Shown: positions 13,616 through 21,247 of the stretch, piece after piece
Layout of the letters: every line of letters begins with the position of its first letter
Numbering within the stretch: the stretch's first letter is position 1
Source of the DNA: a virus
DNA: 44,257 bases
Virus record (IMG/VR): IMGVR_UViG_3300006802_000171
Coordinates: 1 to 44,257 of that record
Strand: one strand, 5' to 3'
The notes under the pieces: model-generated
Database searches by the model: none
The model's input: only the letters and a program-made list of their open reading frames with translations
What the model was told of the DNA's origin: nothing
Made by a program: the position numbers and the translations under genes

Positions 13616-14053
13616 TTAAGACGCTGCAATGGTCATCAGTCCGGACCCGTTCCAGTTAATAGTTAGAGTTCCGTTTGTAACTGTAGTAGTGCCAAAATCA
13701 AAAACACCAATTACAGGTGAGTTAGCAGCACCAGTTCCAACTCTTTCCCAAACTAATGCATACCTTGTGCTATGGGTGAAGCTTGACCAAGATGGGTTAG
13801 CTGTAGAATCAAAAGTAGTGGTTGATCCAGGCCCTGTTACAGTGACCGCATCGCCATCTGAAATAGTTAAGCCACTTGTAGTATAACCATTAGCATTTGG
13901 AAGTTCTACTGCTGTGTAAGCATCGTAGAAACCAGCAGTAACATTAGGACCCGCCGTTGCATCTAGTAAAGCACAATATAAATCAGCAGTAGAAAGGTCA
14001 ATTTGTGCTCTCATAAGAGCATAACCTAGATTATCAGGAACGACATCAGCCAT
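13616..14053 (-). CDS. Probable virion decoration/head-fibre protein (145 aa)
   Basis: The 145-aa protein resembles a widespread group of small phage structural proteins: an N-terminal segment describing one monomer (DLSTADLYCALLDA), GYTTSGLTI (about 56-64), a WSSFTHSTRYALVWE strand (about 88-102), then SPVIGVFDFGT and a terminal LTINWNGSGLMTI. The many short strands point to a beta-sandwich. No enzyme motif is seen. It starts at TAATG, overlapping the stop of the 54-aa gene, with GGAG about eight bases upstream. Its place near the neck genes fits a head or neck decoration protein. Confidence 0.7.
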   Translation of the reverse strand: MADVVPDNLGYALMRAQIDLSTADLYCALLDATAGPNVTAGFYDAYTAVELPNANGYTTSGLTISDGDAVTVTGPGSTTTFDSTANPSWSSFTHSTRYALVWERVGTGAANSPVIGVFDFGTTTVTNGTLTINWNGSGLMTIAAS

Positions 14054-14217
14054 TATTTATCTCCAACTTTTTGCGCAAATGGTCTAAGGATCAATGTTCG
14101 TGGTGTTACAATAACACTTGTTGTGGGGTTACCATCTTTATCTACACCTTTTATAATGGTTTTACGAACACAATTTGGATCATCTACTTCAATGATTTTT
14201 TCATCTTTATCTGTCAT
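14053..14217 (-). CDS. Small 54-aa protein
   Basis: A 54-codon gene fills the gap between the first gp15-like gene and the 145-aa protein. It begins MTDKDEKIIEVDDPN and ends LRPFAQKVGDK, with a middle IIKGVDKDGNPTTSVIVTP that looks like a beta hairpin. It has a good Shine-Dalgarno (GAGG, seven bases before ATG 14217), and its TAA overlaps the next gene's ATG (TAATG), which supports real translation. No family is recognised. Its position within the cassette suggests a virion or assembly role, but this is unproven. Confidence 0.7.
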   Translation of the reverse strand: MTDKDEKIIEVDDPNCVRKTIIKGVDKDGNPTTSVIVTPRTLILRPFAQKVGDK

Positions 14218-14231
14218 AACATCCTCTTACT

Positions 14232-15017
14232 TTATATAGTTGAAGTTTGGTAGGTAAATTCTCCTAAATTTTCTCCATCAGGAATTTCCAAGACTTCAAG
14301 ATTAAGTTGTTCAATTTTACCCGTAGAAGTATACAAAACTTCTGGGTATCTTATCCACCCCTCTACAGTAAATATTATTCTACATTTAAGGTCTCTATCA
14401 GAACCATCATCCGGGTGAAAATCGCTTTCGTTTGCTATTTCAGAGATGAAACCATGAATTCTCCCCTCGTTAGTCCAGACCTCCAAAGAGGGCGTAAACT
14501 TTAGCATTATCTGATTTAGGACTTGATCGTAATCTGATTTATACTTTGTCCAAATACTTAATGCATAAGTAACATCTACTGGTGTTGGAGCGAAGGATAA
14601 AGCTCTCATCGCTCGCTGCTTTTCCTTGTGCCAGACTACTCTATGGGTTAATATGGGCTCATATCTTGATCTATCAGAATTAGATTCTGACTCCATCTGA
14701 GTTAGACTCATTATGGGGAGTATAATATTAGTTTCTCTTTTAGACTGTGCCCTGCTGGGAAGACCTTGGATAACCCTTATAGGAATTAATTTATTTTCTG
14801 ATGATTTTATTTTAACATCAGAAAATAAAGTTAATAGTTCTTGTGTTATTTTTCTGTATATGCCAAATGAGAAATTAGATTTTGAATAATAATCATAAAG
14901 TTTGGCTTGAGCTTCTTTTTGTAGATTTGCTATTGAACTGCTTGTTTCAACAGTATCAAAAGCTTGTGGGTTATAAAATACTTCTACTAAAGTTCCACTA
15001 ACCATTTCCTCTACCAT
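14232..15017 (-). CDS. gp15: Tail sheath terminator/stabiliser, T4 gp15-like, copy 1
   Basis: The 261-aa protein follows gp14-like as gp15 does in T4. Family-type features are ILPIMSLTQMESES…DRSRY (about residues 95-115), where T4-like gp15 proteins carry a Pro-x-(I/M)-S segment and a D-xx-R/K pair, then PVDVTYALSIWTKY, a helix leading to KFTPSLEVW, and the C-terminal YTSTGKIEQLNLEVLEI. gp15 seals the top of the tail and joins it to the neck. It is about 40 residues longer at the N-terminus than the paralogue at 10496-11158. The start is uncertain: ATG 15017 has GGAGG only two bases away, and ATG 15005 is the alternative. Confidence 0.75.
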   Translation of the reverse strand: MVEEMVSGTLVEVFYNPQAFDTVETSSSIANLQKEAQAKLYDYYSKSNFSFGIYRKITQELLTLFSDVKIKSSENKLIPIRVIQGLPSRAQSKRETNIILPIMSLTQMESESNSDRSRYEPILTHRVVWHKEKQRAMRALSFAPTPVDVTYALSIWTKYKSDYDQVLNQIMLKFTPSLEVWTNEGRIHGFISEIANESDFHPDDGSDRDLKCRIIFTVEGWIRYPEVLYTSTGKIEQLNLEVLEIPDGENLGEFTYQTSTI

Positions 15018-15570
15018 AACCTCCTAATTTATCATCAGTGGTATCAAGTAAAGTAGAGTCTTGGACATCAGCAGAATCACGAAGTAGTCTAGCGTAACAA
15101 TTTAAATGATAAACACCATAAGCTTGGAATTCATCTTCTTGAACTTCAAAGATTTCATACTTCTGCTCCTGGAAAGCGGGCTTGATAATATCCCCGGAGT
15201 GAGGTCGCCTATTTATTGCTTGCTCTATGTAAGTTAGATTAAATACAAATATTTGGTCATTAGAAATCTCTATACCGAACTGTCCTAAGTTTTCTTCCAA
15301 TGGACTTGGATCGTAGTGTCCATAAACAACAATCGGATCTTTAGCAATTAATTTATTTTTTGCCTCCATATAAACAGAATCGAAATCTTCTCCCCTGTAA
15401 TATTTATAGTAATACAATTTTGACCCTGATAGTCGAATTAATTCCTCATCTACCAAATTAAGTAAATTTAAATCTTCACTAAGCGGGTCAAATAAATTTA
15501 ACTCACTCTCAGGTATCGGCGGAAGTTTTGGTAACTTCGTAGTTACTTCGTAATTCTTTTTCTTAGACAT
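14998..15570 (-). CDS. gp14: Neck protein, T4 gp14-like
   Basis: The 190-aa protein sits between gp13- and gp15-like genes. It matches the pattern of T4-like gp14 neck proteins: a KLYYYKYYRGEDFDSVYMEA region, then FGIEISNDQIFVFNLTYIE (about 99-117), HSGDIIKPAFQEQKYEIFEV (about 124-143), where the family has a Gly-Asp-(L/I)-I and a 'x-F-E-I' strand, and FQAYGVYHLNCYARL near the end. The N-terminus is Pro- and Leu-rich. It is shorter than T4 gp14 (256 aa). gp14 and gp13 form the connection between portal and tail. The gene overlaps both neighbours by one to twenty bases. Confidence 0.72.
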   Translation of the reverse strand: MSKKKNYEVTTKLPKLPPIPESELNLFDPLSEDLNLLNLVDEELIRLSGSKLYYYKYYRGEDFDSVYMEAKNKLIAKDPIVVYGHYDPSPLEENLGQFGIEISNDQIFVFNLTYIEQAINRRPHSGDIIKPAFQEQKYEIFEVQEDEFQAYGVYHLNCYARLLRDSADVQDSTLLDTTDDKLGGYGRGNG

Positions 15571-16436
15571 TAGAATGTACTAAACATTGGAGGCTCCTCT
15601 ATAGCCTCTATAAGCTCCTGTAAGAGAAGTTCTTTCTCCCTAACACTCTCCTCGCGAAGTTCAGGACCGTCCAATACAGTCCCTCCTCCTGGGCCTGGGA
15701 GGCTCTTATGCTTGCCAAGCGTCCTGCCAAGAATTCCTTTACAAATCGCGAGTGTATATCTCTGCAACCAGTTCAAATAATACGGATGCATAGTCTCTGA
15801 ATCCAATGCTCTGTAAACAATAACGACAGGTTGTGGGGTAATAACAGGAGTAGGGGTTAATTGAATATACTTACCATTAACTACATCGTAAGCACCTTCT
15901 TGGGATAGAATCTTACGTATTTGCTCCATATGTTGTTGTAATAGATAGAATTCTCCTACATTAAAATCTTGGAAAAGATAATTATCTTGGAAGTATTTAA
16001 TAAAGAAATCAAATTCTAAAGTTCCCGCTTGTGCTTGGATAGATAACAAACTTTTCTTATAAACCACATACTCTAAATTATGGATCATAAATTGAGGAAT
16101 TTCATAAACATTGATATCAGCCGATGCATTAAAAGCAGCGAATTGCCGAGTCCACCTTGGCGCTCTATAGTGAAGAAGAGATATGGCCTCGTCTATTGCA
16201 GTTTTAATTTGGAATGGGACTAGTTCTACTCTAACCACAGGATGCCCTAAATGGGCTAATACATAATCATTAATTCTTTGTTCAGTAGGATTGAATTCTC
16301 CTACGTCAAAACCTTCATTTCTATTAAGGGAAGAAGGATTAATATCACCTGAAGCTTGGTAGTGGTGAAGACGATCCCCTCCATACTCACCAAACGATGA
16401 TCCATATATTTTAACCTGTGGTCTTGCGATCGCCAT
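15570..16436 (-). CDS. gp13: Neck protein, T4 gp13-like
   Basis: The 288-aa protein carries the neck-protein signature RINDYVLAHLGHPVVRVEL then QIKTAIDEAISLLHY (about residues 53-89), followed by strands FAAFNASADINVYEIP and a long helical C-terminal half (HPYYLNWLQRYTLAICKGILGR). Proteins of this family form the collar ring below the portal. It is the first gene after the capsid terminator, with GAGGTAAC eight bases before the ATG. A Gly/Pro-rich loop (LPGPGGGTVLDGPELR) precedes the last helix, as usual in this family. Confidence 0.85.
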   Translation of the reverse strand: MAIARPQVKIYGSSFGEYGGDRLHHYQASGDINPSSLNRNEGFDVGEFNPTEQRINDYVLAHLGHPVVRVELVPFQIKTAIDEAISLLHYRAPRWTRQFAAFNASADINVYEIPQFMIHNLEYVVYKKSLLSIQAQAGTLEFDFFIKYFQDNYLFQDFNVGEFYLLQQHMEQIRKILSQEGAYDVVNGKYIQLTPTPVITPQPVVIVYRALDSETMHPYYLNWLQRYTLAICKGILGRTLGKHKSLPGPGGGTVLDGPELREESVREKELLLQELIEAIEEPPMFSTF

Positions 16437-16466
16437 AAAAAGTTACCTCATTAGTATATAGATACA

Positions 16467-16504
16467 AAAATACCCTCGAAGGAAAAATCCAACGAGGGTA
16501 TTTT
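16467..16504 (-). terminator. Intrinsic terminator after the major capsid gene
   Basis: Read on the minus strand, AAAATACCCTCG and CGAGGGTATTTT form a 12-base perfect inverted arm pair around a 14-base loop that itself pairs further (GGA…TCC). The GC-rich part is followed by a T-run (TATTTTTG), the classic form. It lies 18 bases past the capsid stop codon and 30 bases before the gp13-like gene. A second short palindrome, TAATCCTA-GT-TAGGATTA, overlaps the capsid stop itself. The pair probably ends or thins head transcription so that capsid protein mRNA is most abundant. Confidence 0.9.
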
Positions 16505-16522
16505 CTGTAATCCTAGTTAGGA

Positions 16523-18142
16523 TTAGTATCCGCCGTATGCCTTTTCGTCGGCTTCGGTTACCCGCTTGAATGGGTCAATTAGGATGTTTTCTGTGGTTCC
16601 AACGATACGCATGATCCGATAGAATCGGTTCTTTGGTTGGATGGCAGCCTTACCATAGCGGGTAAGGATACCTTTTCGTGGTTGCCAACTCTCAGGATCT
16701 GGGATGGTTGGTAGTTGCTGGAGTGGGATATATGGGCAGTAGATAAATCCACCATCCATTGCGTTGTCAGGCTTGTATGCCATAAGGATTTCGTCCTCAG
16801 GCCAGAGAGGATCTACATAAAGATCATACTTCCCTGCAAACTTACCCTTAAAGGAGATGTTTTTACCCATATTTGATGGGCCGTCTCCCTCAGCTATACC
16901 GCCTTCTAGTTTAGCAGCGGACTCTAGCATAGCTGCTATAATTGGTGAGGTAACAAGAACTGTTCCCGGACCACGGTGAGTAGTGCGGTAAATATCTTGG
17001 CTCATCATGTTAAGAGCAGCTAGGAGGTTAGCATAGCGGTGACCCATGTGTTGGGCTGCCATACCTGTGGTGAATGAAGTTGTGGTTAGGTCAACAATCC
17101 AAACGTTTGACCCGGCTGCACTTTCGGTTGGGATACCAGTGAAATCATACTCGAAAGCTGTCGCGGCAAATCCACCGGTCTCATTTGGACCATTACCGCC
17201 AATGTCTCCAAAGTTGTTGGAGTTAGCGTTATCTAGTGAACTCTCCCACCAACCACCGGCACCATTGGTTAGGTTTGTGATACCACTTGGGTTGTAAGCG
17301 ATCATTCGGAGATCTTCTAGAAGCTCACGATCGATCTCAAGGCTTACTTCCTTACTTAGAAGGTCAGTAAGTTCTTTCTCAAGATTGATGTTATGGTAGG
17401 CTTTAAGATCTTGAGTAGCTTCGATTGTCCAAAGGGCACGCATCTTACGAGTACGGGCCTGGACTGGTTGCTGTTGGATCTGTAGGGAGATCTCAGGAAT
17501 TGATGTCCCTGAAAGACGCTCACCACCTGATACTGACCAACCGAGGATTGTCCCGGTATCTGGCCAGCTAGCAATCTTACCACCAAAGGTGGTAGATGGC
17601 ATACCAGCAGAAACTTCTAGTAAAGCACTAAGATCGATTGGGCCGGTCACACTAATATCAAGACCAACACCATCACCACTGTTCGACCCACCAATACCGT
17701 GGTTAAATTGGCCAGTACCACCTGAAGTATCAGGTGATAGTTTAGCACGAGAACCAATGTCCTCATTGATTAGACCACGATAAGTAAGATTAAACTTACT
17801 ATAGATGTTCTGTGCTGTGCTTCCGTAGTGTCGTGTATGGCCTACATAGAAGATCTGGCTTACAGGACCTGTCATTGGTTGAACGCCGACAAAGTTCTGT
17901 GCAATAAGATTGGGATAAACCCGACGAACGAGAGGGAATGCAAACTTCTGGAAAGTTCCTAGCTTACCAACTGTAGTGGTAGCAGTCGTAACAGCGGCCT
18001 CATCAAGACGCTCAGCTACGACGGCTTTAGCTTGGTTTTCAAGGAGCGTTGCGGTTACCTTACGGGTATATGGATCATTAATACCGTCTAGAATAGGTTC
18101 CCACTTGTCTAATAGCTCTTGTGAGCCGCCAATATCGTACAT
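16523..18142 (-). CDS. gp23: Major capsid protein, T4 gp23-like
   Basis: The 539-aa protein is a clear T4-type major head protein: FAFPLVRRVYPNLIAQNFVG followed by VQPMTGPVSQIFY (about 66-98) is the family's strongest signature, and the HK97-fold body follows, ending in a basic, Tyr-rich C-terminus. A prohead-protease cleavage site is visible at RLDE|AAVT, between Glu48 and Ala49, so a 48-residue N-terminal delta peptide is probably removed, as in T4 where cleavage is after residue 65. The gene lies directly behind the scaffold gene and is followed by a strong terminator. It forms hexamers of the head shell. Confidence 0.97.
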   Translation of the reverse strand: MYDIGGSQELLDKWEPILDGINDPYTRKVTATLLENQAKAVVAERLDEAAVTTATTTVGKLGTFQKFAFPLVRRVYPNLIAQNFVGVQPMTGPVSQIFYVGHTRHYGSTAQNIYSKFNLTYRGLINEDIGSRAKLSPDTSGGTGQFNHGIGGSNSGDGVGLDISVTGPIDLSALLEVSAGMPSTTFGGKIASWPDTGTILGWSVSGGERLSGTSIPEISLQIQQQPVQARTRKMRALWTIEATQDLKAYHNINLEKELTDLLSKEVSLEIDRELLEDLRMIAYNPSGITNLTNGAGGWWESSLDNANSNNFGDIGGNGPNETGGFAATAFEYDFTGIPTESAAGSNVWIVDLTTTSFTTGMAAQHMGHRYANLLAALNMMSQDIYRTTHRGPGTVLVTSPIIAAMLESAAKLEGGIAEGDGPSNMGKNISFKGKFAGKYDLYVDPLWPEDEILMAYKPDNAMDGGFIYCPYIPLQQLPTIPDPESWQPRKGILTRYGKAAIQPKNRFYRIMRIVGTTENILIDPFKRVTEADEKAYGGY

Positions 18143-18149
18143 TTTTTTC

Positions 18150-18773
18150 CTAATTTATACTTAAATCTATGATCTCTTCTGAGAGAAGATCATTATTGTT
18201 TTTGGAGACGACACCTTTACCTTTTCGTGGGTCTCCACCATTAACTGAACTAACAACTGCGCTTTCCGAAGACTTAAAAGGCTTTGGAGAAGTTTCCTTG
18301 GATTCGTTAAGAGCTTTTTGTGTGCCCTTAAGTTCCTCTTGGAGAACTGCAACTTTTTTGGCCAATGCTTTAATTGTGGTTGAAAGTTTCTGGTTCTCTT
18401 CAAGAGTTTGGTTATACTCTTCGACTAGAATTTCATTTGCTTCTTCAAGAGTTTGAGCTTCTTTAGCAATATTAATTGCTGCGTGATTTTCATCCTCTTC
18501 CGAAAGTTCTACTGACATAATCCCACGGATCGATTCAAAAAGTTGAGCATTTCTAAATACTGGATTTTCTTGCTCAAGTTCTTTTATCGCTTGTTCTTTC
18601 AACATATCAATATTAGTTCGCATGAAAGCTAGAACTTTAGTATTAAGATTCTCAACCTTTTTCTTAACAGACTCGGTTACTATAGTTTCAACCAAAGTAG
18701 CGATCTCAGTAATAGTTTTTTCTGAGAGCCCTTCGGGTAGTAGCGAGGCTATTGATTTGAGATTTTTCTTCAT
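18150..18773 (-). CDS. gp22: Prohead core scaffold protein, T4 gp22-like
   Basis: The 207-aa protein is mostly helical and charged, with a probable coiled coil from about residue 105 to 158. It has the landmark NPVFRNAQLFESIRGIM (about 70-86) found in T4-like core scaffolds just before the capsid gene. Candidate prohead-protease sites of type L-x-E|(G/S) are seen after Glu14 (LPE|G), Glu80 (LFE|S) and Glu157 (LNE|S), fitting a scaffold that is cut up and expelled. The gene is seven bases upstream of the capsid gene. It is shorter than T4 gp22 (269 aa). Confidence 0.88.
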   Translation of the reverse strand: MKKNLKSIASLLPEGLSEKTITEIATLVETIVTESVKKKVENLNTKVLAFMRTNIDMLKEQAIKELEQENPVFRNAQLFESIRGIMSVELSEEDENHAAINIAKEAQTLEEANEILVEEYNQTLEENQKLSTTIKALAKKVAVLQEELKGTQKALNESKETSPKPFKSSESAVVSSVNGGDPRKGKGVVSKNNNDLLSEEIIDLSIN

Positions 18774-18803
18774 GAATTATTCCTACTAAACTTATCTATT
18801 GTA

Positions 18804-18822
18804 ATAACTTTAAGAAAGTTAT
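18804..18822. repeat. AT-rich hairpin in the gap before the scaffold gene
   Basis: The 65-base gap between the protease and scaffold genes is very AT-rich and holds a perfect 8-bp inverted repeat, ATAACTTT-AAG-AAAGTTAT. It may be an RNA processing or weak attenuation hairpin that separates the protease message from the heavily used scaffold-capsid message. No T-run follows on the minus strand. The rest of the gap holds the scaffold Shine-Dalgarno (TAGGAA). Confidence 0.5.
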
Positions 18823-18838
18823 AAATTTTCAAAAAAAA

Positions 18839-20089
18839 TTAGTCTTTTTTCTTGTTTCTTTGCTTCAGCTTATCTAAAAGACCAGGATTCTTTTTGTTAA
18901 ATCTCTTTTTGGCACTATCAATTGCTCTGTCATGTTTATCAATAGCATCATAAGTTTCTGGTTTAACTTCAGTATTCCCCTTAAACTTCTTAACCATTGC
19001 TTTGGCGACTCGTCCAGTCCTTTGCAAGCCTGCTGAGCCTTCTTTATATAATTTTCTTACTAATCTACTTTGTTTTTGTGTTAAATCAGAACGAGTTTTG
19101 TTCTGGTGATTAACAGCATCGTCTTCTTCTTTACTACCAGGAACTGTCTTTCTGACAGCAGCGTTAGCTTTTTCTAATTTTTTATGTGTTCCTCGTGCTT
19201 TTCTCCTAGAATTTTTAATACCTGCTGAGCCTTCATTGAACTTCTGTCCACTAGGATCACCTTGAATCTTTCCACGACGACGAAGATCCTTAACTCTTTT
19301 CTGAAGTGCTTTTTCCCTGCTATCGCGGTCAGCCTCTGGGTTGTTCATAACTTTGAAGTTACGCTCGGATTTCTCCTTACCCTTTTTGGTTTGGCCTCGA
19401 CGAACCTTGGCAGCAGCAACACGTTTTCTTACTTTATTAAGATCCACAGACTCTAGAAGGTTAAGACCAGAATCATCCTCGTCCATGTAATCTTTTAAAG
19501 CCTCTTTAAGCATTGTAAGAAATACTTTCTCACCTAAGACTTTCTTATAAGCACTTTCAATTTTCTTTTGATTTTCTACTGATTCAGTTAAACCTACAAA
19601 AGCACCTTCAACACTAGGGTCAGTAACAAGATCCCATGTCTTTACATTTAGATCTTCATTAACCTCTTTCTTACCTGGGAAAGCTTCTGATTCTTTTAGA
19701 GAGCCGAGAGCCCGGGATGAAATACCAAGTTCAACACCATCACGAACTAGTGCTTGTGCTACTTGACCAGCAGGAGTTGAAAGAAGTTCTAATTCTCCAA
19801 TTACCTCATTACCTTCCATTCTAAGATCTGTAATCTTATGAGAAGCATTTGATAATTTAACTACATCATAATTTGGATGATCTAATTCACCTACTAAACG
19901 ATTTTCTTTAATTAGATCTTGTAATTTCTTTACTTCTCGCTCAAGTATAGACTTTGGATAAATACGATTATTCTGATTTGCTTCATCAGCACGTTGGAAT
20001 GTGCCACGGAGTTTCATTTTACCAGTAACTTTGTTTTCAGATATAATCTGAAGATTACTAAGTGGATAGTAGTCTCGTAATAGTTGCAT
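18839..20089 (-). CDS. gp21: Prohead protease, T4 gp21-like, with long basic C-terminal tail
   Basis: The first 210 residues are a T4-type prohead protease: RGTFQRADEANQNNRIYPKS (29-48), catalytic His71 in GELDHPNY, catalytic Ser (124 or 125) in LGISSRALG, and WDLVTDPSV (152-160). T4 gp21 is 212 residues long. Here a 200-residue extension follows that is dominated by Lys and Arg. Candidate self-cleavage sites of the enzyme's own type mark it: LLE213|S214 at the domain boundary, FNE286|GSAG and YKE350|GSAG inside. The twice-repeated EGSAG(I/L) is striking. The tail may be released as DNA-binding internal head peptides. The gene follows the 148-aa basic protein with a one-base overlap. Confidence 0.9.
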   Translation of the reverse strand: MQLLRDYYPLSNLQIISENKVTGKMKLRGTFQRADEANQNNRIYPKSILEREVKKLQDLIKENRLVGELDHPNYDVVKLSNASHKITDLRMEGNEVIGELELLSTPAGQVAQALVRDGVELGISSRALGSLKESEAFPGKKEVNEDLNVKTWDLVTDPSVEGAFVGLTESVENQKKIESAYKKVLGEKVFLTMLKEALKDYMDEDDSGLNLLESVDLNKVRKRVAAAKVRRGQTKKGKEKSERNFKVMNNPEADRDSREKALQKRVKDLRRRGKIQGDPSGQKFNEGSAGIKNSRRKARGTHKKLEKANAAVRKTVPGSKEEDDAVNHQNKTRSDLTQKQSRLVRKLYKEGSAGLQRTGRVAKAMVKKFKGNTEVKPETYDAIDKHDRAIDSAKKRFNKKNPGLLDKLKQRNKKKD

Positions 20090-20535
20090 TAATTTCTCCC
20101 GAATCTTCCTCTGAACTTATTCTTGAAAGCTGCACCTTTTGTGGTTAAAGCTTTCGAACGATCGTGACCGTGGCGAACTAGAGTTCGTTTAGCAAACTTT
20201 TTAACTGAATTAAAATCAGCTCCTGTGGTCAGGTTTTTAGCACCAGGGGTGAAACCCTTAGCAGTTTTGTTCCCGACTCTCTGTTCTTTATCTTTACCCC
20301 AACCGCCTGCTGTTATCACGTAGAGACGATCGGATTCTGTGGTGGAAAAAACTTCCCCTACTTTTCCGTGCTTAAGAGCATCCATAATACTTGAATAAAC
20401 TTTAGCTTTAGATTTCTCAGCAGAAACTTTACCTTTATGCCTACCCTTTGAAGACTCTACACCTTTAAAGCGACCTTCTTTAGAGCCCCGACCACTTTCA
20501 GCTCTGCTCTCGTTAATGAAATCCGTAATATCCAT
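20089..20535 (-). CDS. Basic probable internal head/core protein (148 aa)
   Basis: The 148-aa protein is very rich in Lys, Arg, Gly and Ser. Its N-terminus MDITDFINE|SRAE contains a prohead-protease-type site (I-N-E|S after Glu9), suggesting a short propeptide that targets it to the prohead. The middle VYSSIMDALKHGKVGEVF followed by SDRLYVITAGGWGKD looks folded, and the ends are disordered and basic. It lies between the 160-aa core-like protein and the protease. Internal proteins packed with DNA in T4-like heads share this composition. No named family is recognised. Confidence 0.7.
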   Translation of the reverse strand: MDITDFINESRAESGRGSKEGRFKGVESSKGRHKGKVSAEKSKAKVYSSIMDALKHGKVGEVFSTTESDRLYVITAGGWGKDKEQRVGNKTAKGFTPGAKNLTTGADFNSVKKFAKRTLVRHGHDRSKALTTKGAAFKNKFRGRFGRN

Positions 20536-21017
20536 TACTTTAAGTAATCCTTTAATGCCTCAGCAATTATTTCAGCCTCAGTCATTTCCTTAGTTTTCTT
20601 CTTTTTAGTTTTCTTCTTTTTTGGACCACAAGCTTCTTTCGCAGGACCGGCCATGTTTACACCGATCATACCAACTGTGGTCATTTCATTTACTAATTCT
20701 TTTACAGATTCAGTAATAGTAGTAAGTTGTGATATAATTGATTGAACTTTTTCTTCTAAAGAACCTAATTCTTCAACCTCTTCAGTTTCTTCTTCAATCT
20801 TAGTCCTTGTTATTCTTTTTCCTGTAATACTTTCTACAAGCTCATCAGGAACTTCAATATCTGACACGTCTGGAACATAATTAGGTTTTGAAATTTTAGT
20901 GGTATTGGATAAATCGGGGGGTGGCGCTTTACCTTCCAGTATAGACTTCTCCTCCCCCATAAGTAACTTTTCTACAAAATCTGTTACACTAATATCTGGT
21001 AGTTCCTTATCTGCCAT
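20535..21017 (-). CDS. Probable prohead core/internal protein (160 aa)
   Basis: The protein has an acidic N-terminal two-thirds, a predicted coiled coil (LEEKVQSIISQLTTITESVK, about 90-109), then a Lys cluster (KKKKTKKKKTK, about 132-142) and a short acidic helix at the end. A prohead-protease-type site ILE28|G29 lies near the N-terminus. The position corresponds roughly to T4 genes 67/68, small core proteins ahead of gene 21, but similarity in sequence is not evident. It starts at TAATG, overlapping the previous stop. Confidence 0.65.
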   Translation of the reverse strand: MADKELPDISVTDFVEKLLMGEEKSILEGKAPPPDLSNTTKISKPNYVPDVSDIEVPDELVESITGKRITRTKIEEETEEVEELGSLEEKVQSIISQLTTITESVKELVNEMTTVGMIGVNMAGPAKEACGPKKKKTKKKKTKEMTEAEIIAEALKDYLK

Positions 21018-21247
21018 TACTTCTCACCACGAATCTCTTTGCTTCGATCGGCCATCCCAGCACTTACGCTCCGATACCCAGCTTTCTTCATTTTCTCCCT
21101 ACGAGCTTTTAATTTTTTAGCTTGTGTAGGATCGCGAGCTTCTTGGTCAGCCATTTTTTGGCCTATCCTAAAAGCTTGTTGTGTTTTTTGCATTGCTGTT
21201 TTTTCGGCTTCACTCAGGAAAGTCTTCCGAATCGTCAGATTCATCAT
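21017..21247 (-). CDS. Small basic protein of the head module (start uncertain)
   Basis: The reading frame ends at 21017 and gives a basic, helical protein (KTQQAFRIGQKMADQEARD, then KKLKARREKMKKAG). The start is uncertain. ATG 21247 or 21244 lies inside the 3' end of the preceding gene and includes a prohead-protease-type site (LSE|AEK); ATG 21193 would give a 58-aa protein starting after the preceding stop. Neither has an ideal Shine-Dalgarno. The longer frame from 21304 overlaps the acidic gene too far and is rejected. Likely a prohead core or internal protein by position and composition. Confidence 0.5.
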   Translation of the reverse strand: MMNLTIRKTFLSEAEKTAMQKTQQAFRIGQKMADQEARDPTQAKKLKARREKMKKAGYRSVSAGMADRSKEIRGEK

